Source: Candidatus Igneacidithiobacillus taiwanensis (lineage in GTDB: Bacteria; Pseudomonadota; Gammaproteobacteria; Acidithiobacillales; Acidithiobacillaceae). Taken from it: a stretch of DNA of 12,727 bases. A program made the translations under genes and the position numbers. Positions within the stretch are counted from its first letter, which is position 1. Each line of letters begins with the position of its first letter. The notes below the pieces were generated by a model. That model was given only the letters and a program-made list of their open reading frames with translations, ran no database searches and was not told where the DNA came from. The stretch spans positions 290 through 13,016 of the forward strand of contig DDOU01000017.1 in NCBI GenBank assembly GCA_002341825.1, given 5' to 3'. Positions 1 to 9,661 of the stretch are shown here, piece by piece.

Positions 1-849
1 GTCGATGATCTCTTCCTGGAATTCCTCGGTCCAGAGGTGCGGATTTTCGATCTTGATCTGGTTGATCATGTCGATGCCGAAATTACAGTGCATCGACTCG
101 TCGCGCAGGATGTACTGATACTGCTCCGCCGCCCCAACCATCTTGTTCTGCCGGCCCATGGCCAGGATCTGGCTGAAACCAACATAAAAGAAGGTCCCCT
201 CCATGATGGTGGCAAAGACGATGAGGGAGCGCAGCAGCAGTTGGTCGTTCTTGGTGGTGCCGGTCTTGAAGTTGGGGTCTGCCAAGACTTCGATGAAGGG
301 GATGAGAAAGTCATCCTTGGCGCGTACCGAGGGAACCTCATGGTACATATTGAAGATTTCGCCTTCATCGAGCCCTAAAGATTCGACGATGTACTGGTAG
401 GCGTGGGTGTGGATAGCTTCTTCGAAGGCCTGGCGCAGCAGATACTGGCGACACTCGGGCGCGGTAATGTGGCGGTAGGTGCCGAGCACGATATTATTCG
501 CCGCCAGACTGTCGGCAGTAACGAAAAAGCCCAGATTGCGCTTGACGATGCGGCGCTCGTCTTCGCTCAGCCCCTTGGGGTCTTTCCAAAGGGCGATGTC
601 GCGAGCCATCTGCACTTCCTGCGGCATCCAGTGGTTGGCGCAGGCGGCTAAGTATTTGTCCCAAGCCCACTGGTATTTGAAGGGTACCAGTTGGTTGACA
701 TCGGCGCTGCCGTTGATGATGCGCTTGTCCTCGGCACGCACCCGGGCCAGGCTACTCGCCTGAATGCCCGCTTCGGAAGCGGCTCCGCGCTGCTCATGGT
801 AGGCCGGCAGGGTTATGGTCTTTGGGTTTTCTTCGGCAAAATCGAGCAT
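1..849 (-). CDS. nrdB: Ribonucleoside-diphosphate reductase beta subunit, class I (partial, 3' end beyond the left edge)
   Basis: This is the small, radical-generating subunit of class I ribonucleotide reductase, which works with NrdA to reduce ribonucleoside diphosphates in the cytoplasm. The visible 283 residues start at an ATG (847-849) preceded by GGAG and run off the left edge. All six metal ligands expected of the ferritin-like fold can be read: D113, E144, H147, E217, E251 and H254. Their spacing matches E. coli D84/E115/H118/E204/E238/H241. Y151 sits four residues after H147, where E. coli has the radical tyrosine Y122. The surrounding sequence ([45 protein letters not shown]) resembles, from memory, the Chlamydia R2 protein. 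Chlamydia has Phe and Glu where this protein has Y151 and D113. The start lies 25 nt after the nrdA stop, so the two genes are probably one operon. The missing C-terminal tail is what normally docks with NrdA. Confidence 0.96.
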   Translation of the reverse strand, partial: MLDFAEENPKTITLPAYHEQRGAASEAGIQASSLARVRAEDKRIINGSADVNQLVPFKYQWAWDKYLAACANHWMPQEVQMARDIALWKDPKGLSEDERRIVKRNLGFFVTADSLAANNIVLGTYRHITAPECRQYLLRQAFEEAIHTHAYQYIVESLGLDEGEIFNMYHEVPSVRAKDDFLIPFIEVLADPNFKTGTTKNDQLLLRSLIVFATIMEGTFFYVGFSQILAMGRQNKMVGAAEQYQYILRDESMHCNFGIDMINQIKIENPHLWTEEFQEEIID

Positions 850-874
850 GGAATTCTCCTGGGTCAGGGCCGCC

Positions 875-3703
875 TTACTGGCAGGCCTCGCAGCTGGGGT
901 CGTCGATGGCGCAGGCCTTGAGGCTGCCCGGAACGGCATTCAGGGTGCCGGTTTGCACCGTAGATTTTTCTGCCGCCGTAGCCCCAAGAGAGCGCAGGTA
1001 ATAGGTGGTCTTGATGCCGCGCCGCCAGGCAAGACGATAGGTATCGTCAATTTTTTTGCCCGAGGGTTGGCTAAAGTACAAGTTCAGACTCTGGGACTGA
1101 TCGAGCCACTTCTGCCGCCGCGCTCCCGCCTCTACGAGCCACTGCGGGTCGATCTCGAAGGCATTGGCATAGAGGGTCTTGAGCTGGCTCGGGATGCGAT
1201 CGATGGGCAGAACCGAGCCATCGAAGTACTTGAGATCGTTGACCATTACCTCATCCCAAAGATGCAGGCGCTTGAGGTCGCGAACCAGGAACTCGTTGAC
1301 CACGGTAAACTCGCCCGAGAGATTCGATTTCACGTAAAGGTTCTGGTAGATCGGCTCGATACCCTGGCTCACGCCAACGATGTTGGAAATCGTTGCCGTG
1401 GGAGCAATGGCCAAGCAATTGCTGTTGCGCATGCCGCCCTGCACTTTTTGCCGCAAGCCCGACCAATCGAGATGTTGGGTACGATCGAGATCGACTCCTT
1501 GGCTACGGCTGCGCGCCAAAATCTCGATACTGTCGATGGGCAGAATGCCTTGGCTCCAGAGGGAGCCCGCAAAGCTCTGGTAGGCGCCGCGCTCCCGCGC
1601 CAAGTTGGCCGAGGCGTCGATGGCATGGTAGCTGATGAGCTCCTGGCTGATGTCGGCAAATTCCACCGCCGCTGGCGAAGCGTAAGGAATACGCAGGGCG
1701 AGGAGGGCATCGGAAAAGCCCATCAGCCCCAAGCCCACCGGGCGATGGCGCAGATTACTGTTACGCGCCTTGGCTAGGGCGTAGTAATTGATGTCGATGA
1801 CGTTGTCGAGCATGCGCATGGCAACACCAATGGTGCGCGCCAGCTTCTCGCCGTCGATGCAGGCAAGGATCTCCTCGGCGCTCATTTGCGTGCGCAGCGC
1901 AGTGGATTCTTCCTCCGCGGGCAGGCGCAGGTGTGCCAGCAGATTGACGGAACCCAGGTTACAGACGGCAATTTCCTTGTCGCTGGTGTTGAGGGTGATC
2001 TCCGTGCAGAGGTTGGAACTGTGCACCACGCCCACGTGCTGCTGCGGGCTGCGCAAATTGCAGGGGTCCTTGAAGGTGATCCAAGGATGCCCGGTCTCGA
2101 AAAGCATGGTCAGGATCTTGCGCCACAGCTGCAGGGCGGGAAGACGCTTGAAAAGGGTGATTTGCCCGGCGTCGGCCATACGCTCGTAGGCCTCGTAGCG
2201 GCTGCGGAAGGCGTCGCCGGTGAGATCGTGCAAATCCGGCACGTCGTTGGGGCTGAACAAGGTCCAGTCGCCGCCACTCTCTACGCGCTCCATGAACAGA
2301 TCAGGAATCCAATTGGCAGTGTTCATGTCGTGGGTACGCCGGCGATCATCACCAGTGTTCTTACGCAGCTCGAGAAATTCCTCGATGTCCAGATGCCAAG
2401 TTTCGAGGTATGCACAGACCGCACCCTTGCGCTTGCCACCCTGGTTTACCGCCACCGCGGTGTCGTTCACCACCTTGAGGAAGGGGACAACGCCCTGACT
2501 CTTGCCGTTGGTGCCCTTGATGTAAGAACCGAGGGCGCGCACCCGCGTCCAATCGTTGCCCAAACCGCCCGAGAATTTGGATAGCAAGGCATTGTCCTTG
2601 ATGGACTCGTAGATGCCGTCGAGATCGTCGGCTACCGTGGTCAGGAAGCAGCTCGACAGCTGCGGACGCAGGGTGCCCGAGTTGAAGAGGGTAGGCGTGG
2701 AGCTGACGAAGTCAAAGCGGGAGAGGACTTCATAGAAGGCGATGGCCTGTTCCTCGCGATCGACTTCCGCGACGGCGAGCCCCATGGCCACACGCATCCA
2801 GAAGGCCTGCGGCAACTCGATACGCCGCTCGCGCACATGCAAAAAATAGCGATCGTAAAGAATCTGTAGACCCAAGTATTGGAATTGCAGATCGCGCTCC
2901 GGGCGCAAGGCGGCGCTGATTCGCTGCAAATCAAATTGCCCGAGCCGCGGGTCGAGCAGTTCGTGCTCGATCCCGGTGGCGATGTAGTCGCAAAAATAGT
3001 CGGCATAGCGCTCGGCCATCTGTGCCTGGGTGCAGGGCTCGCCAAGAACCTCGCGGCGGATGCGATCGAGGAGCAAGCGCGCCGAAACGTAGGCATAGGC
3101 CGGGTCGCGCTCGATCAGAACGCGGCTGGCGAGAATGGGCGCCTGAAACAGCTCTTCTTCGCTGATGCCATCGTAGAGATTCTTGACCGTGTTTTGCAGG
3201 ATGGTTTCTACCGAAACCGCGTCACCAAGACCGCTGCAGGCCTCTTCGATGACCGCGCGCAGACGCTCGCGATCCAAGGGCTGGCTGCTGCCATCGGCCC
3301 GTCGCACCTGATATTCGGTGCTGGTGGGCGATTCCTGCCGCTGCCGCTGGGCCCGTTCCCGGGCGCGCTCTTCGCGATAGAGCACGTACGCTCGCGCCAC
3401 CTCGTGCTCGCCGGCGCGCATCAGGGCCAACTCGACCTGATCCTGGATGTCTTCGATGTGAAAGGTGCCGCCTCCGGGCTGGCGCCGGGCAAGCGCACTG
3501 ATGACCTGCGCCGTGAGGCGAGACACCTGTTCCCGTACCCGGGCGCTGGCGGCGCTGCCACTGCCCTCAACGGCGAGGAAGGCTTTGGTCATGGCTAGGT
3601 GAATCTTGCTGGCGTCAAAAGCAACTAAGGCGCCGTTGCGACGGATGACGCGGTGTTGCACTTCGTTTGGGTCCGACACGAGGGCTGGTGCAGAGTTGGG
3701 CAT
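875..3703 (-). CDS. nrdA: Ribonucleoside-diphosphate reductase alpha (catalytic) subunit with two N-terminal ATP-cones
   Basis: This is the large catalytic subunit of class I ribonucleotide reductase, 942 aa. I chose the ATG at 3701-3703 because it has AAGGAG seven nt upstream. The frame stays open 57 codons further, but that part runs through the promoter and is not protein-like. Two ATP-cone domains are visible, at about residues 18-110 (starting [12 protein letters not shown]) and 132-215 (starting [13 protein letters not shown]). In this family the cones sense ATP/dATP and switch overall activity. The catalytic barrel follows: C352 (LSSCFL), N564-C566-E568 (NLCTE) and C581 (AVCNLGSVN) correspond to E. 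coli C225, N437/C439/E441 and C462. Y901-Y902 (TTYYLR) match the radical-transfer tyrosine pair. The tail ends CEAC (C938, C941), the redox-active cysteine pair that is re-reduced by thioredoxin or glutaredoxin. At 942 aa it is longer than the roughly 760-aa E. coli protein because of the extra cone and linkers. Confidence 0.97.
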   Translation of the reverse strand: MPNSAPALVSDPNEVQHRVIRRNGALVAFDASKIHLAMTKAFLAVEGSGSAASARVREQVSRLTAQVISALARRQPGGGTFHIEDIQDQVELALMRAGEHEVARAYVLYREERARERAQRQRQESPTSTEYQVRRADGSSQPLDRERLRAVIEEACSGLGDAVSVETILQNTVKNLYDGISEEELFQAPILASRVLIERDPAYAYVSARLLLDRIRREVLGEPCTQAQMAERYADYFCDYIATGIEHELLDPRLGQFDLQRISAALRPERDLQFQYLGLQILYDRYFLHVRERRIELPQAFWMRVAMGLAVAEVDREEQAIAFYEVLSRFDFVSSTPTLFNSGTLRPQLSSCFLTTVADDLDGIYESIKDNALLSKFSGGLGNDWTRVRALGSYIKGTNGKSQGVVPFLKVVNDTAVAVNQGGKRKGAVCAYLETWHLDIEEFLELRKNTGDDRRRTHDMNTANWIPDLFMERVESGGDWTLFSPNDVPDLHDLTGDAFRSRYEAYERMADAGQITLFKRLPALQLWRKILTMLFETGHPWITFKDPCNLRSPQQHVGVVHSSNLCTEITLNTSDKEIAVCNLGSVNLLAHLRLPAEEESTALRTQMSAEEILACIDGEKLARTIGVAMRMLDNVIDINYYALAKARNSNLRHRPVGLGLMGFSDALLALRIPYASPAAVEFADISQELISYHAIDASANLARERGAYQSFAGSLWSQGILPIDSIEILARSRSQGVDLDRTQHLDWSGLRQKVQGGMRNSNCLAIAPTATISNIVGVSQGIEPIYQNLYVKSNLSGEFTVVNEFLVRDLKRLHLWDEVMVNDLKYFDGSVLPIDRIPSQLKTLYANAFEIDPQWLVEAGARRQKWLDQSQSLNLYFSQPSGKKIDDTYRLAWRRGIKTTYYLRSLGATAAEKSTVQTGTLNAVPGSLKACAIDDPSCEACQ

Positions 3704-3725
3704 GGGCTTTCTCCTTGGCGATCTT

Positions 3726-3741
3726 CCACAAAATATAGTTA
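3726..3741. promoter_or_regulatory. Second, degenerate NrdR-like box over the nrdA -10
   Basis: The 16 bp CCACAAAATATAGTTA match the perfect box downstream at 11 of 16 positions. Their centres are 33 bp apart, about three helical turns. NrdR targets usually carry two boxes on the same face of the DNA at about this distance. This box covers the predicted -10 hexamer (3732-3737). The match is weaker than for the first box, so the call rests mainly on spacing and place. Confidence 0.6.
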
Positions 3742-3759
3742 TCTGAACCCGGCTGTCAA
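3732..3759 (-). promoter_or_regulatory. Predicted sigma70-type promoter of nrdAB
   Basis: On the minus strand a consensus -35 TTGACA (3759-3754) is followed after 16 nt by TATATT (3737-3732), which matches the -10 consensus at five of six positions. Transcription would start near 3725, giving a leader of about 22 nt that carries the AAGGAG ribosome binding site of nrdA. The -35 lies in one arm of the NrdR palindrome and the -10 lies in the second NrdR-like box. The hexamers are seen directly; promoter activity is inferred. Confidence 0.75.
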
Positions 3760-3779
3760 CACTATATATAGTGTTGACA
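3754..3779. promoter_or_regulatory. Perfect 26-bp palindrome containing a consensus-like NrdR box
   Basis: Positions 3754-3779 read identically on both strands with no mismatch, centred between 3766 and 3767. The central 16 bp, ACACTATATATAGTGT (3759-3774), fits the NrdR-box consensus as I know it from other bacteria. NrdR is an ATP-cone and zinc-ribbon repressor of ribonucleotide reductase genes that responds to (d)ATP. The outer arms supply TTGACA on both strands. The site covers the -35 of the nrdA promoter, so bound NrdR would block RNA polymerase. Confidence 0.85.
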
Positions 3780-3782
3780 AGC

Positions 3783-3812
3783 TGTGGATGAGCGGGGGAT
3801 GCCTGTGGATAT
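3783..3812. promoter_or_regulatory. Two DnaA-box-like nonamers upstream of the nrdA promoter
   Basis: TGTGGATGA (3783-3791) and TGTGGATAT (3804-3812) each match the DnaA box TGTGGATAA (complement of TTATCCACA) at eight of nine positions. They point the same way and start 21 bp apart, two helical turns. A weaker 7/9 match, TATGGATAG, lies at 3818-3826. In E. coli, DnaA boxes upstream of nrdAB tie its transcription to replication initiation. The same role here is inferred from position and sequence. Confidence 0.5.
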
Positions 3813-3840
3813 CTGGGTATGGATAGAGGCCAATTTAGAC

Positions 3841-3869
3841 TTGTTCTATGTGGCTGGCGAGCGCATACT
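3841..3869 (+). promoter_or_regulatory. Weak candidate promoter for tldD
   Basis: TTGTTC (3841-3846) and CATACT (3864-3869) are separated by 17 nt, and the pair lies about 33 nt before the tldD start. The -35 matches only three of six consensus positions and the -10 four of six. I list it because tldD is divergent from nrdA and needs a promoter in this gap, and I see nothing better. Confidence 0.22.
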
Positions 3870-3902
3870 TCCAAGTAACCGTTCTGCCGGAGAATTTCTC
3901 AC

Positions 3903-5345
3903 ATGACCGAAACCGCCCTCGATCTTGCCCGCGAAAACTTATTGCGGCCTGCGGGCATCGACGAGTCGGCCCTGGAACGCGTCTTTGCACAGTTGAGCCG
4001 ACGTGCCCTCGACGATGCCGATTTGTACTTTCAATATAGCCGTAGCGAATCCTTCAGTCTCGAAGAAGGGGTGGTCAAGTCCGGCAGTCACAGCATCCAA
4101 CAGGGAGTCGGGGTGCGCGCCATTTGCGGCGAACGTCAAGGGCTCGCCTACTCCGACGAAATAGCCGTCGATGCCCTCCTCGGTGCTGCCGAGGCCGCGC
4201 GCAGCATTGTCCACCACCCCGGGCAGGAGCGCGCCATGCAGTGGCGTAGCCGCGGCGGTTTGCAGCTCTACCCGGCCGTCGACCCCTTGGCCAGTATCGA
4301 CAACCGCGAAAAGATCGCCCTCCTCGAACGCCTGGAAGCCGTGGCTCGCGCTGCCGATCCGCGCGTCGTGCAGGTCATGGCCAGCCTCGCAGCACGCTAC
4401 GAAGTAGTACTCGTGGCGCGTCTGGATGGCAGTCTTGCGGCCGATCTGCGCCCCTTGGTGCGCCTGCACGTGACCGTCATTGCCGAGGAGAATGGTCGCC
4501 GCGAACAAGGCAGCGCCGGTGGCGGTGGGCGACACGATTACCGCGAATTTCTTGCTGGCGATCTGGCCGAGTCCTATGCTCGCGAGGCCGTGCGCCAGGC
4601 GCTGGTCAATCTCGAGGCGGAGCCGGCCCCGGCAGGGAGCATGGAAGTCGTCCTCGGCCCCGGCTGGCCGGGAATTCTGCTCCACGAAGCCATCGGTCAT
4701 GGCCTCGAGGGCGACTTCAACCGCAAGGGCACCAGTGCCTTCTCCGGCCGTATCGGCCAGCGGGTGGCCGCACCAGGGGTGACCGTGGTCGATGACGGCA
4801 CCTTGGCGGGGCGCCGCGGCAGCCTCAATCTCGACGATGAGGGCCACCCCACCCAATGCACCGTGCTGATCGAGGACGGCATTCTGCGCGGTTACCTGCA
4901 GGACAGCCTCAACGCCCGCCTCATGGGCGTGGCGTCGACTGGTAACGGGCGGCGCGAGTCTTACGCCCATTTACCTATGCCGCGTATGACCAACACCTAC
5001 ATGCGGGCCGGGCAGCTGCCACCGGAGGAAATCATCGCTAGTGTCAAAAAAGGGCTCTACGCCGTCAACTTTGGCGGTGGGCAAGTCGATATCACCAGTG
5101 GCAAGTTCGTTTTTTCGGCTTCCGAGGCCTACTTGATCGAAAACGGCAAGATCACGCGGCCGGTGAAGGGAGCGACCTTGATCGGAAATGGTCCTGATGT
5201 GCTGACCAGAGTTGAAATGATCGGCAACGACCTCCAACTAGATCCAGGGGTGGGGACTTGCGGAAAGGATGGTCAAAGCGTTCCGGTCGGGGTCGGGCAG
5301 CCGACCCTGAAGATTCGCGACCTGACCGTTGGAGGAACCCAGTGA
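3903..5345 (+). CDS. tldD: Metalloprotease TldD
   Basis: TldD is the catalytic half of the TldD/TldE (PmbA) heterodimer, a cytoplasmic zinc protease. In E. coli it matures peptide antibiotics such as microcin B17 and degrades unfolded peptides and the CcdA antitoxin. The 480-aa length is normal for the family. The metal site is complete: H261-E262-A-I-G-H265 gives the HExxH motif, and C453 in GTCGKDGQ matches the third ligand (E. coli H262, H266, C454). The motif continues [10 protein letters not shown], a TldD hallmark. The C-terminal blocks [24 protein letters not shown] and [14 protein letters not shown] are also characteristic. The ATG at 3903 has GGAGA nine nt upstream. It is divergent from nrdA, and 119 nt separate it from ftsH. 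No tldE/pmbA is visible here, and the partner is often encoded elsewhere. The residues are seen directly; the function comes from the family. Confidence 0.97.
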   Translation: MTETALDLARENLLRPAGIDESALERVFAQLSRRALDDADLYFQYSRSESFSLEEGVVKSGSHSIQQGVGVRAICGERQGLAYSDEIAVDALLGAAEAARSIVHHPGQERAMQWRSRGGLQLYPAVDPLASIDNREKIALLERLEAVARAADPRVVQVMASLAARYEVVLVARLDGSLAADLRPLVRLHVTVIAEENGRREQGSAGGGGRHDYREFLAGDLAESYAREAVRQALVNLEAEPAPAGSMEVVLGPGWPGILLHEAIGHGLEGDFNRKGTSAFSGRIGQRVAAPGVTVVDDGTLAGRRGSLNLDDEGHPTQCTVLIEDGILRGYLQDSLNARLMGVASTGNGRRESYAHLPMPRMTNTYMRAGQLPPEEIIASVKKGLYAVNFGGGQVDITSGKFVFSASEAYLIENGKITRPVKGATLIGNGPDVLTRVEMIGNDLQLDPGVGTCGKDGQSVPVGVGQPTLKIRDLTVGGTQ

Positions 5346-5378
5346 TCGTGTCGTTACCGATTCACGCGGTTTGTAGTA

Positions 5379-5407
5379 TTGTCAGGCTCTTGGCAGAGGT
5401 CTAAGAT
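5379..5407 (+). promoter_or_regulatory. Predicted sigma70-type promoter of ftsH
   Basis: TTGTCA (5379-5384, five of six matches to the -35 consensus) and TAAGAT (5402-5407, four of six) are separated by exactly 17 nt. They lie in the tldD-ftsH gap. Transcription would start near 5414, giving a leader of about 50 nt. I looked for a sigma32-type heat-shock promoter, which might be expected for ftsH, and saw no convincing one. Confidence 0.55.
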
Positions 5408-5441
5408 CGCAGGTATTGGGGTCACTTGTACCCAGTCTAAA

Positions 5442-5464
5442 CTCCCTACGGGGGAGGTGAGGGA
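5442..5464 (+). promoter_or_regulatory. Strong ftsH ribosome binding site inside a potential hairpin
   Basis: GGAGGTGA (5453-5460) is fully complementary to the 3' end of 16S rRNA and ends four nt before the ftsH ATG at 5465. CTCCC at 5442-5446 can pair with GGGAG at 5452-5456 around a five-nt loop, which would cover half of this site. The pairing is seen in the sequence. Control of translation by it is inference, and a five-base-pair stem may be too weak to matter. Confidence 0.4.
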
Positions 5465-7377
<1,913 letters not shown>

Positions 7378-7381
<4 letters not shown>

Positions 7382-8223
7382 GTCCTGCCGTGGTCGCGCA
7401 ACGACGCCCCTGGTTGCAGGGGCGTTCTTGTATCATGGGCATCGTGAACCTCACTCCCGATTCCTTTTCCGATGGTGGTAGCCACCTTGGCGTCGCCGCC
7501 GCCCTCGCCCATGCCCGACGGCTCTGGGAAGAGGGGGCCGATATTCTCGACCTGGGTGCCGAATCGACTCGTCCCGGCGCCCGTGAGCTACCCGTGCAGG
7601 AGGAACTCGATCGCCTGCTGCCTGCCCTTGCCGCCATTCGTGCCGAGATTCCCTTGCCCATTTCGGTGGATACGCGCAAGGCAGCAGTCATGCGCGCGGC
7701 GCATGCCCATGGCGTGACCCTCATCAACGATGTCAGCGCCCTCACTTTCGATCCCGAGGCCCTGGATACCGTGGCCGAGTTAGGGCTCGATGTTTGCCTC
7801 ATGCACATGCGCGGCACGCCACAAACCATGCAGTCGCTGACCGAGTACGACGACTTGCTGGAGGAAGTTTCTAGCCACCTCGCCCAACGGCGCGATGCTT
7901 GTCTACAGAAGGGGATTGCGCGGGAGGGGATACTCCTCGACCCGGGCATCGGTTTTGCGAAAGACGACGCTGGTAATCTCGCCTTGCTGCGGCGGCTCGA
8001 CGTCGTAGCGCGCCTCGGGCAACCGATCCTCCTCGGCCTTTCGCGCAAGGGCTTCCTGGGGCGTCTGGCGGGGATCGAAAATCCGGCAGAGCGGGATGGC
8101 GTCAGTATTGCAGCCCTGCTTTGGACGCGGCGGCATCCAGGTGCGGTAGTCTATCGTGTGCACAACGTGGGAGCGACCCGGCAAGCTTTGCGCATCTGGG
8201 ATGCTCTAGAGTCAGAAGGATAA
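7378..8223 (+). CDS. folP: Dihydropteroate synthase
   Basis: FolP condenses 6-hydroxymethyl-7,8-dihydropterin diphosphate with p-aminobenzoate to give 7,8-dihydropteroate in folate synthesis; it is the target of sulfonamides. I place the start at TTG 7378, which overlaps the ftsH TGA (TTGA) and has AGGAG ten nt upstream (7363-7367). The next in-frame ATG (7435) would begin at [15 protein letters not shown] and remove the N-terminal strand found in homologues. The 281-aa TIM barrel shows the expected residues: N24 ([11 protein letters not shown]), T64 (ESTRPGA), D98 (SVDTR), N117 (INDVS), D188 (LLDPGIGF), K224 (LSRKG), R260 and H262 (YRVHNV). The gene is packed between ftsH and glmM, the same neighbours as in E. 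coli. The chromosomal setting marks it as the housekeeping folP rather than a mobile sul gene. Confidence 0.96.
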
Positions 8224-8226
8224 AGC

Positions 8227-9579
8227 ATGACAAGACGTTTTTTTGGTACGGATGGTGTGCGTGGCCGAGTCGGCGAGATCCCAATGCGAGCCGATTGGGT
8301 GTTGCAACTCGGCTGGGCTGCGGGTCGAGTGCTCACCCGGGGGGTGCAGGGGCGCCCGCGGGTACTGATCGGTAAGGATACCCGCCTTTCCGGGTATCTC
8401 CTCGAGTCGGCGCTCGAATCCGGGCTTGCGGCAGCTGGGGTCGATGTTCTACTGGTCGGCCCTCTGCCCACCCCGGCCATAGCGTATCTCACCCGCACCC
8501 TGCGCGCCCATGCCGGCATCGTCATCAGCGCTTCGCACAATCCCTACGAAGACAATGGTATCAAGTTTTTTTCTGCCGACGGCTACAAACTGCCGGATGC
8601 GGTAGAGGAAGCCATTGAGGTGGAACTCGAAAAACCCATGGCCTGTTCCGCCCCAGATGCCCTCGGCAAGGCGCGTCGAGTCGACGACGCCTCCGGTCGT
8701 TATGTCGAGTATTGCAAGACCACCTTTCCCGTCAGCGCGGATCTGCGCGGTTTGCGGATCGTAGTCGACGCCGCCCATGGTGCCGGTTACAAGGTCGCGC
8801 CCATGGTATTTAGCGAACTGGGGGCGCAGGTGGAAAGCATCGGGGTCCAGCCCAACGGGATCAATATCAACGATGGTGTGGGCTCGACGGCGCCGGCGGC
8901 CCTGATTGCGGCAGTAGCCGAGCATCGGGCGGATCTTGGCATTGCCCTCGATGGCGACGGCGATCGTGTTCTGCTGGTCGACGCCAAAGGCAATGCCTGG
9001 GATGGTGATGCCATCCTCTGGATTCTCGCCCAGGCCATGGCCGAGCAGGGGGCGCTGCCGGGTGTGGTCGGCACGGTAATGAGTAATCTGGGTTTGGAGC
9101 GAGCCCTGCAGAATGCGGGGATCCCCTTCGTGCGCAGCGCCGTGGGCGATCGTTACGTGCTCGAACGCATGCAAGCCCTGGGCTATCCCCTGGGGGGCGA
9201 AAATTCTGGGCACATCATTACCCCTGCCAACACCACTGGCGACGCCATTCTTGCCGCCCTGCAGGTACTTGCTTTCTTGCAGCGCAAGGGACGGCAGTTG
9301 CACGAGTTTGCCGGTGCCCTACAGCTCTACCCGCAGGTGCTCGTTGGCCTGCGCTTGGCAGATGCCAAGGGCAAACTCCAGCGCGCGGATGTCCAGGCGG
9401 CCCTGAAGAGTGCAGAACGGCAGTTGGCCGGCCATGGGCGACTGCTGGTACGTGCTTCCGGCACCGAGCCCTTACTGCGCATCATGGTCGAGGCCGAGGA
9501 CCGACAGATTGCCGTAAGCGCTGCCGAGCAGCTGCGCGCACAAATCGCCGCCTGTGTTGCAGAGCCTGCCAATGTTTGA
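8227..9579 (+). CDS. glmM: Phosphoglucosamine mutase
   Basis: GlmM interconverts glucosamine-6-phosphate and glucosamine-1-phosphate, the step that feeds UDP-GlcNAc into peptidoglycan and lipopolysaccharide. The 450-aa protein has all four active-site blocks of the alpha-D-phosphohexomutase family. The phosphoserine loop is SASHNP (101-106, with S103 the expected phosphorylated Ser). The magnesium loop is DGDGDR (242-247). The sugar-binding loop is GENSGH (around E325-N326-S327). The phosphate-binding loop is RASGTEP (409-415). FFGTDGVRG at the N-terminus is typical of GlmM rather than of phosphomannomutases. The ATG lies three nt after the folP stop, and its ribosome binding site (GAAGGA) sits in the last folP codons, so the two are probably translationally coupled. 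An 82-nt gap with its own promoter follows. Confidence 0.97.
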   Translation: MTRRFFGTDGVRGRVGEIPMRADWVLQLGWAAGRVLTRGVQGRPRVLIGKDTRLSGYLLESALESGLAAAGVDVLLVGPLPTPAIAYLTRTLRAHAGIVISASHNPYEDNGIKFFSADGYKLPDAVEEAIEVELEKPMACSAPDALGKARRVDDASGRYVEYCKTTFPVSADLRGLRIVVDAAHGAGYKVAPMVFSELGAQVESIGVQPNGININDGVGSTAPAALIAAVAEHRADLGIALDGDGDRVLLVDAKGNAWDGDAILWILAQAMAEQGALPGVVGTVMSNLGLERALQNAGIPFVRSAVGDRYVLERMQALGYPLGGENSGHIITPANTTGDAILAALQVLAFLQRKGRQLHEFAGALQLYPQVLVGLRLADAKGKLQRADVQAALKSAERQLAGHGRLLVRASGTEPLLRIMVEAEDRQIAVSAAEQLRAQIAACVAEPANV

Positions 9580-9591
9580 GCGCGGGGCAAA

Positions 9592-9620
9592 TTGACCCTT
9601 ACCGGGGGACTCTTTACACT
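9592..9620 (+). promoter_or_regulatory. Predicted internal promoter before tpiA
   Basis: TTGACC (9592-9597, five of six) and TACACT (9615-9620, four of six) are separated by exactly 17 nt in the glmM-tpiA gap, placing a start near 9627. A short inverted repeat, GGGGGA (9604-9609) and TCCCCC (9620-9625), straddles the -10. It could be an operator or a hairpin, but it lacks the T-run of an intrinsic terminator. tpiA and secG may therefore be transcribed both from upstream and from this site. Confidence 0.55.
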
Positions 9621-9661
9621 CCCCCGTTCATTCGGATGGTTACAGGTAGAGGGAAGGCGAC

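Noticed and set aside
815..1777. A 320-codon open frame on the plus strand, opposite nrdA
   Set aside because: It lies fully antisense to conserved nrdA codons. Its translation has no recognisable domain, and it is explained by the GC-rich codon usage of nrdA.
2879..3598. A 239-codon open frame on the plus strand, opposite the nrdA N-terminal region
   Set aside because: It is antisense to the ATP-cone coding region and has no family motif or good start, so I treat it as a shadow frame.
3704..3874. A 57-codon upstream extension of nrdA
   Set aside because: It would run through the promoter, NrdR boxes and DnaA sites, while the ATG at 3703 has a well-placed AAGGAG. The extra sequence does not look like an ATP-cone.
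3939..4970. A 343-codon open frame on the minus strand, opposite tldD
   Set aside because: It is long, but antisense to the whole conserved tldD core. It has no membrane segment or known motif, which is typical of high-GC shadow frames.
5385..5402. Short inverted repeat CTCT-TGGC-AGAG in the tldD-ftsH gap as a terminator
   Set aside because: The stem has only four base pairs and no T-run, and it lies within the spacer of the predicted ftsH promoter.
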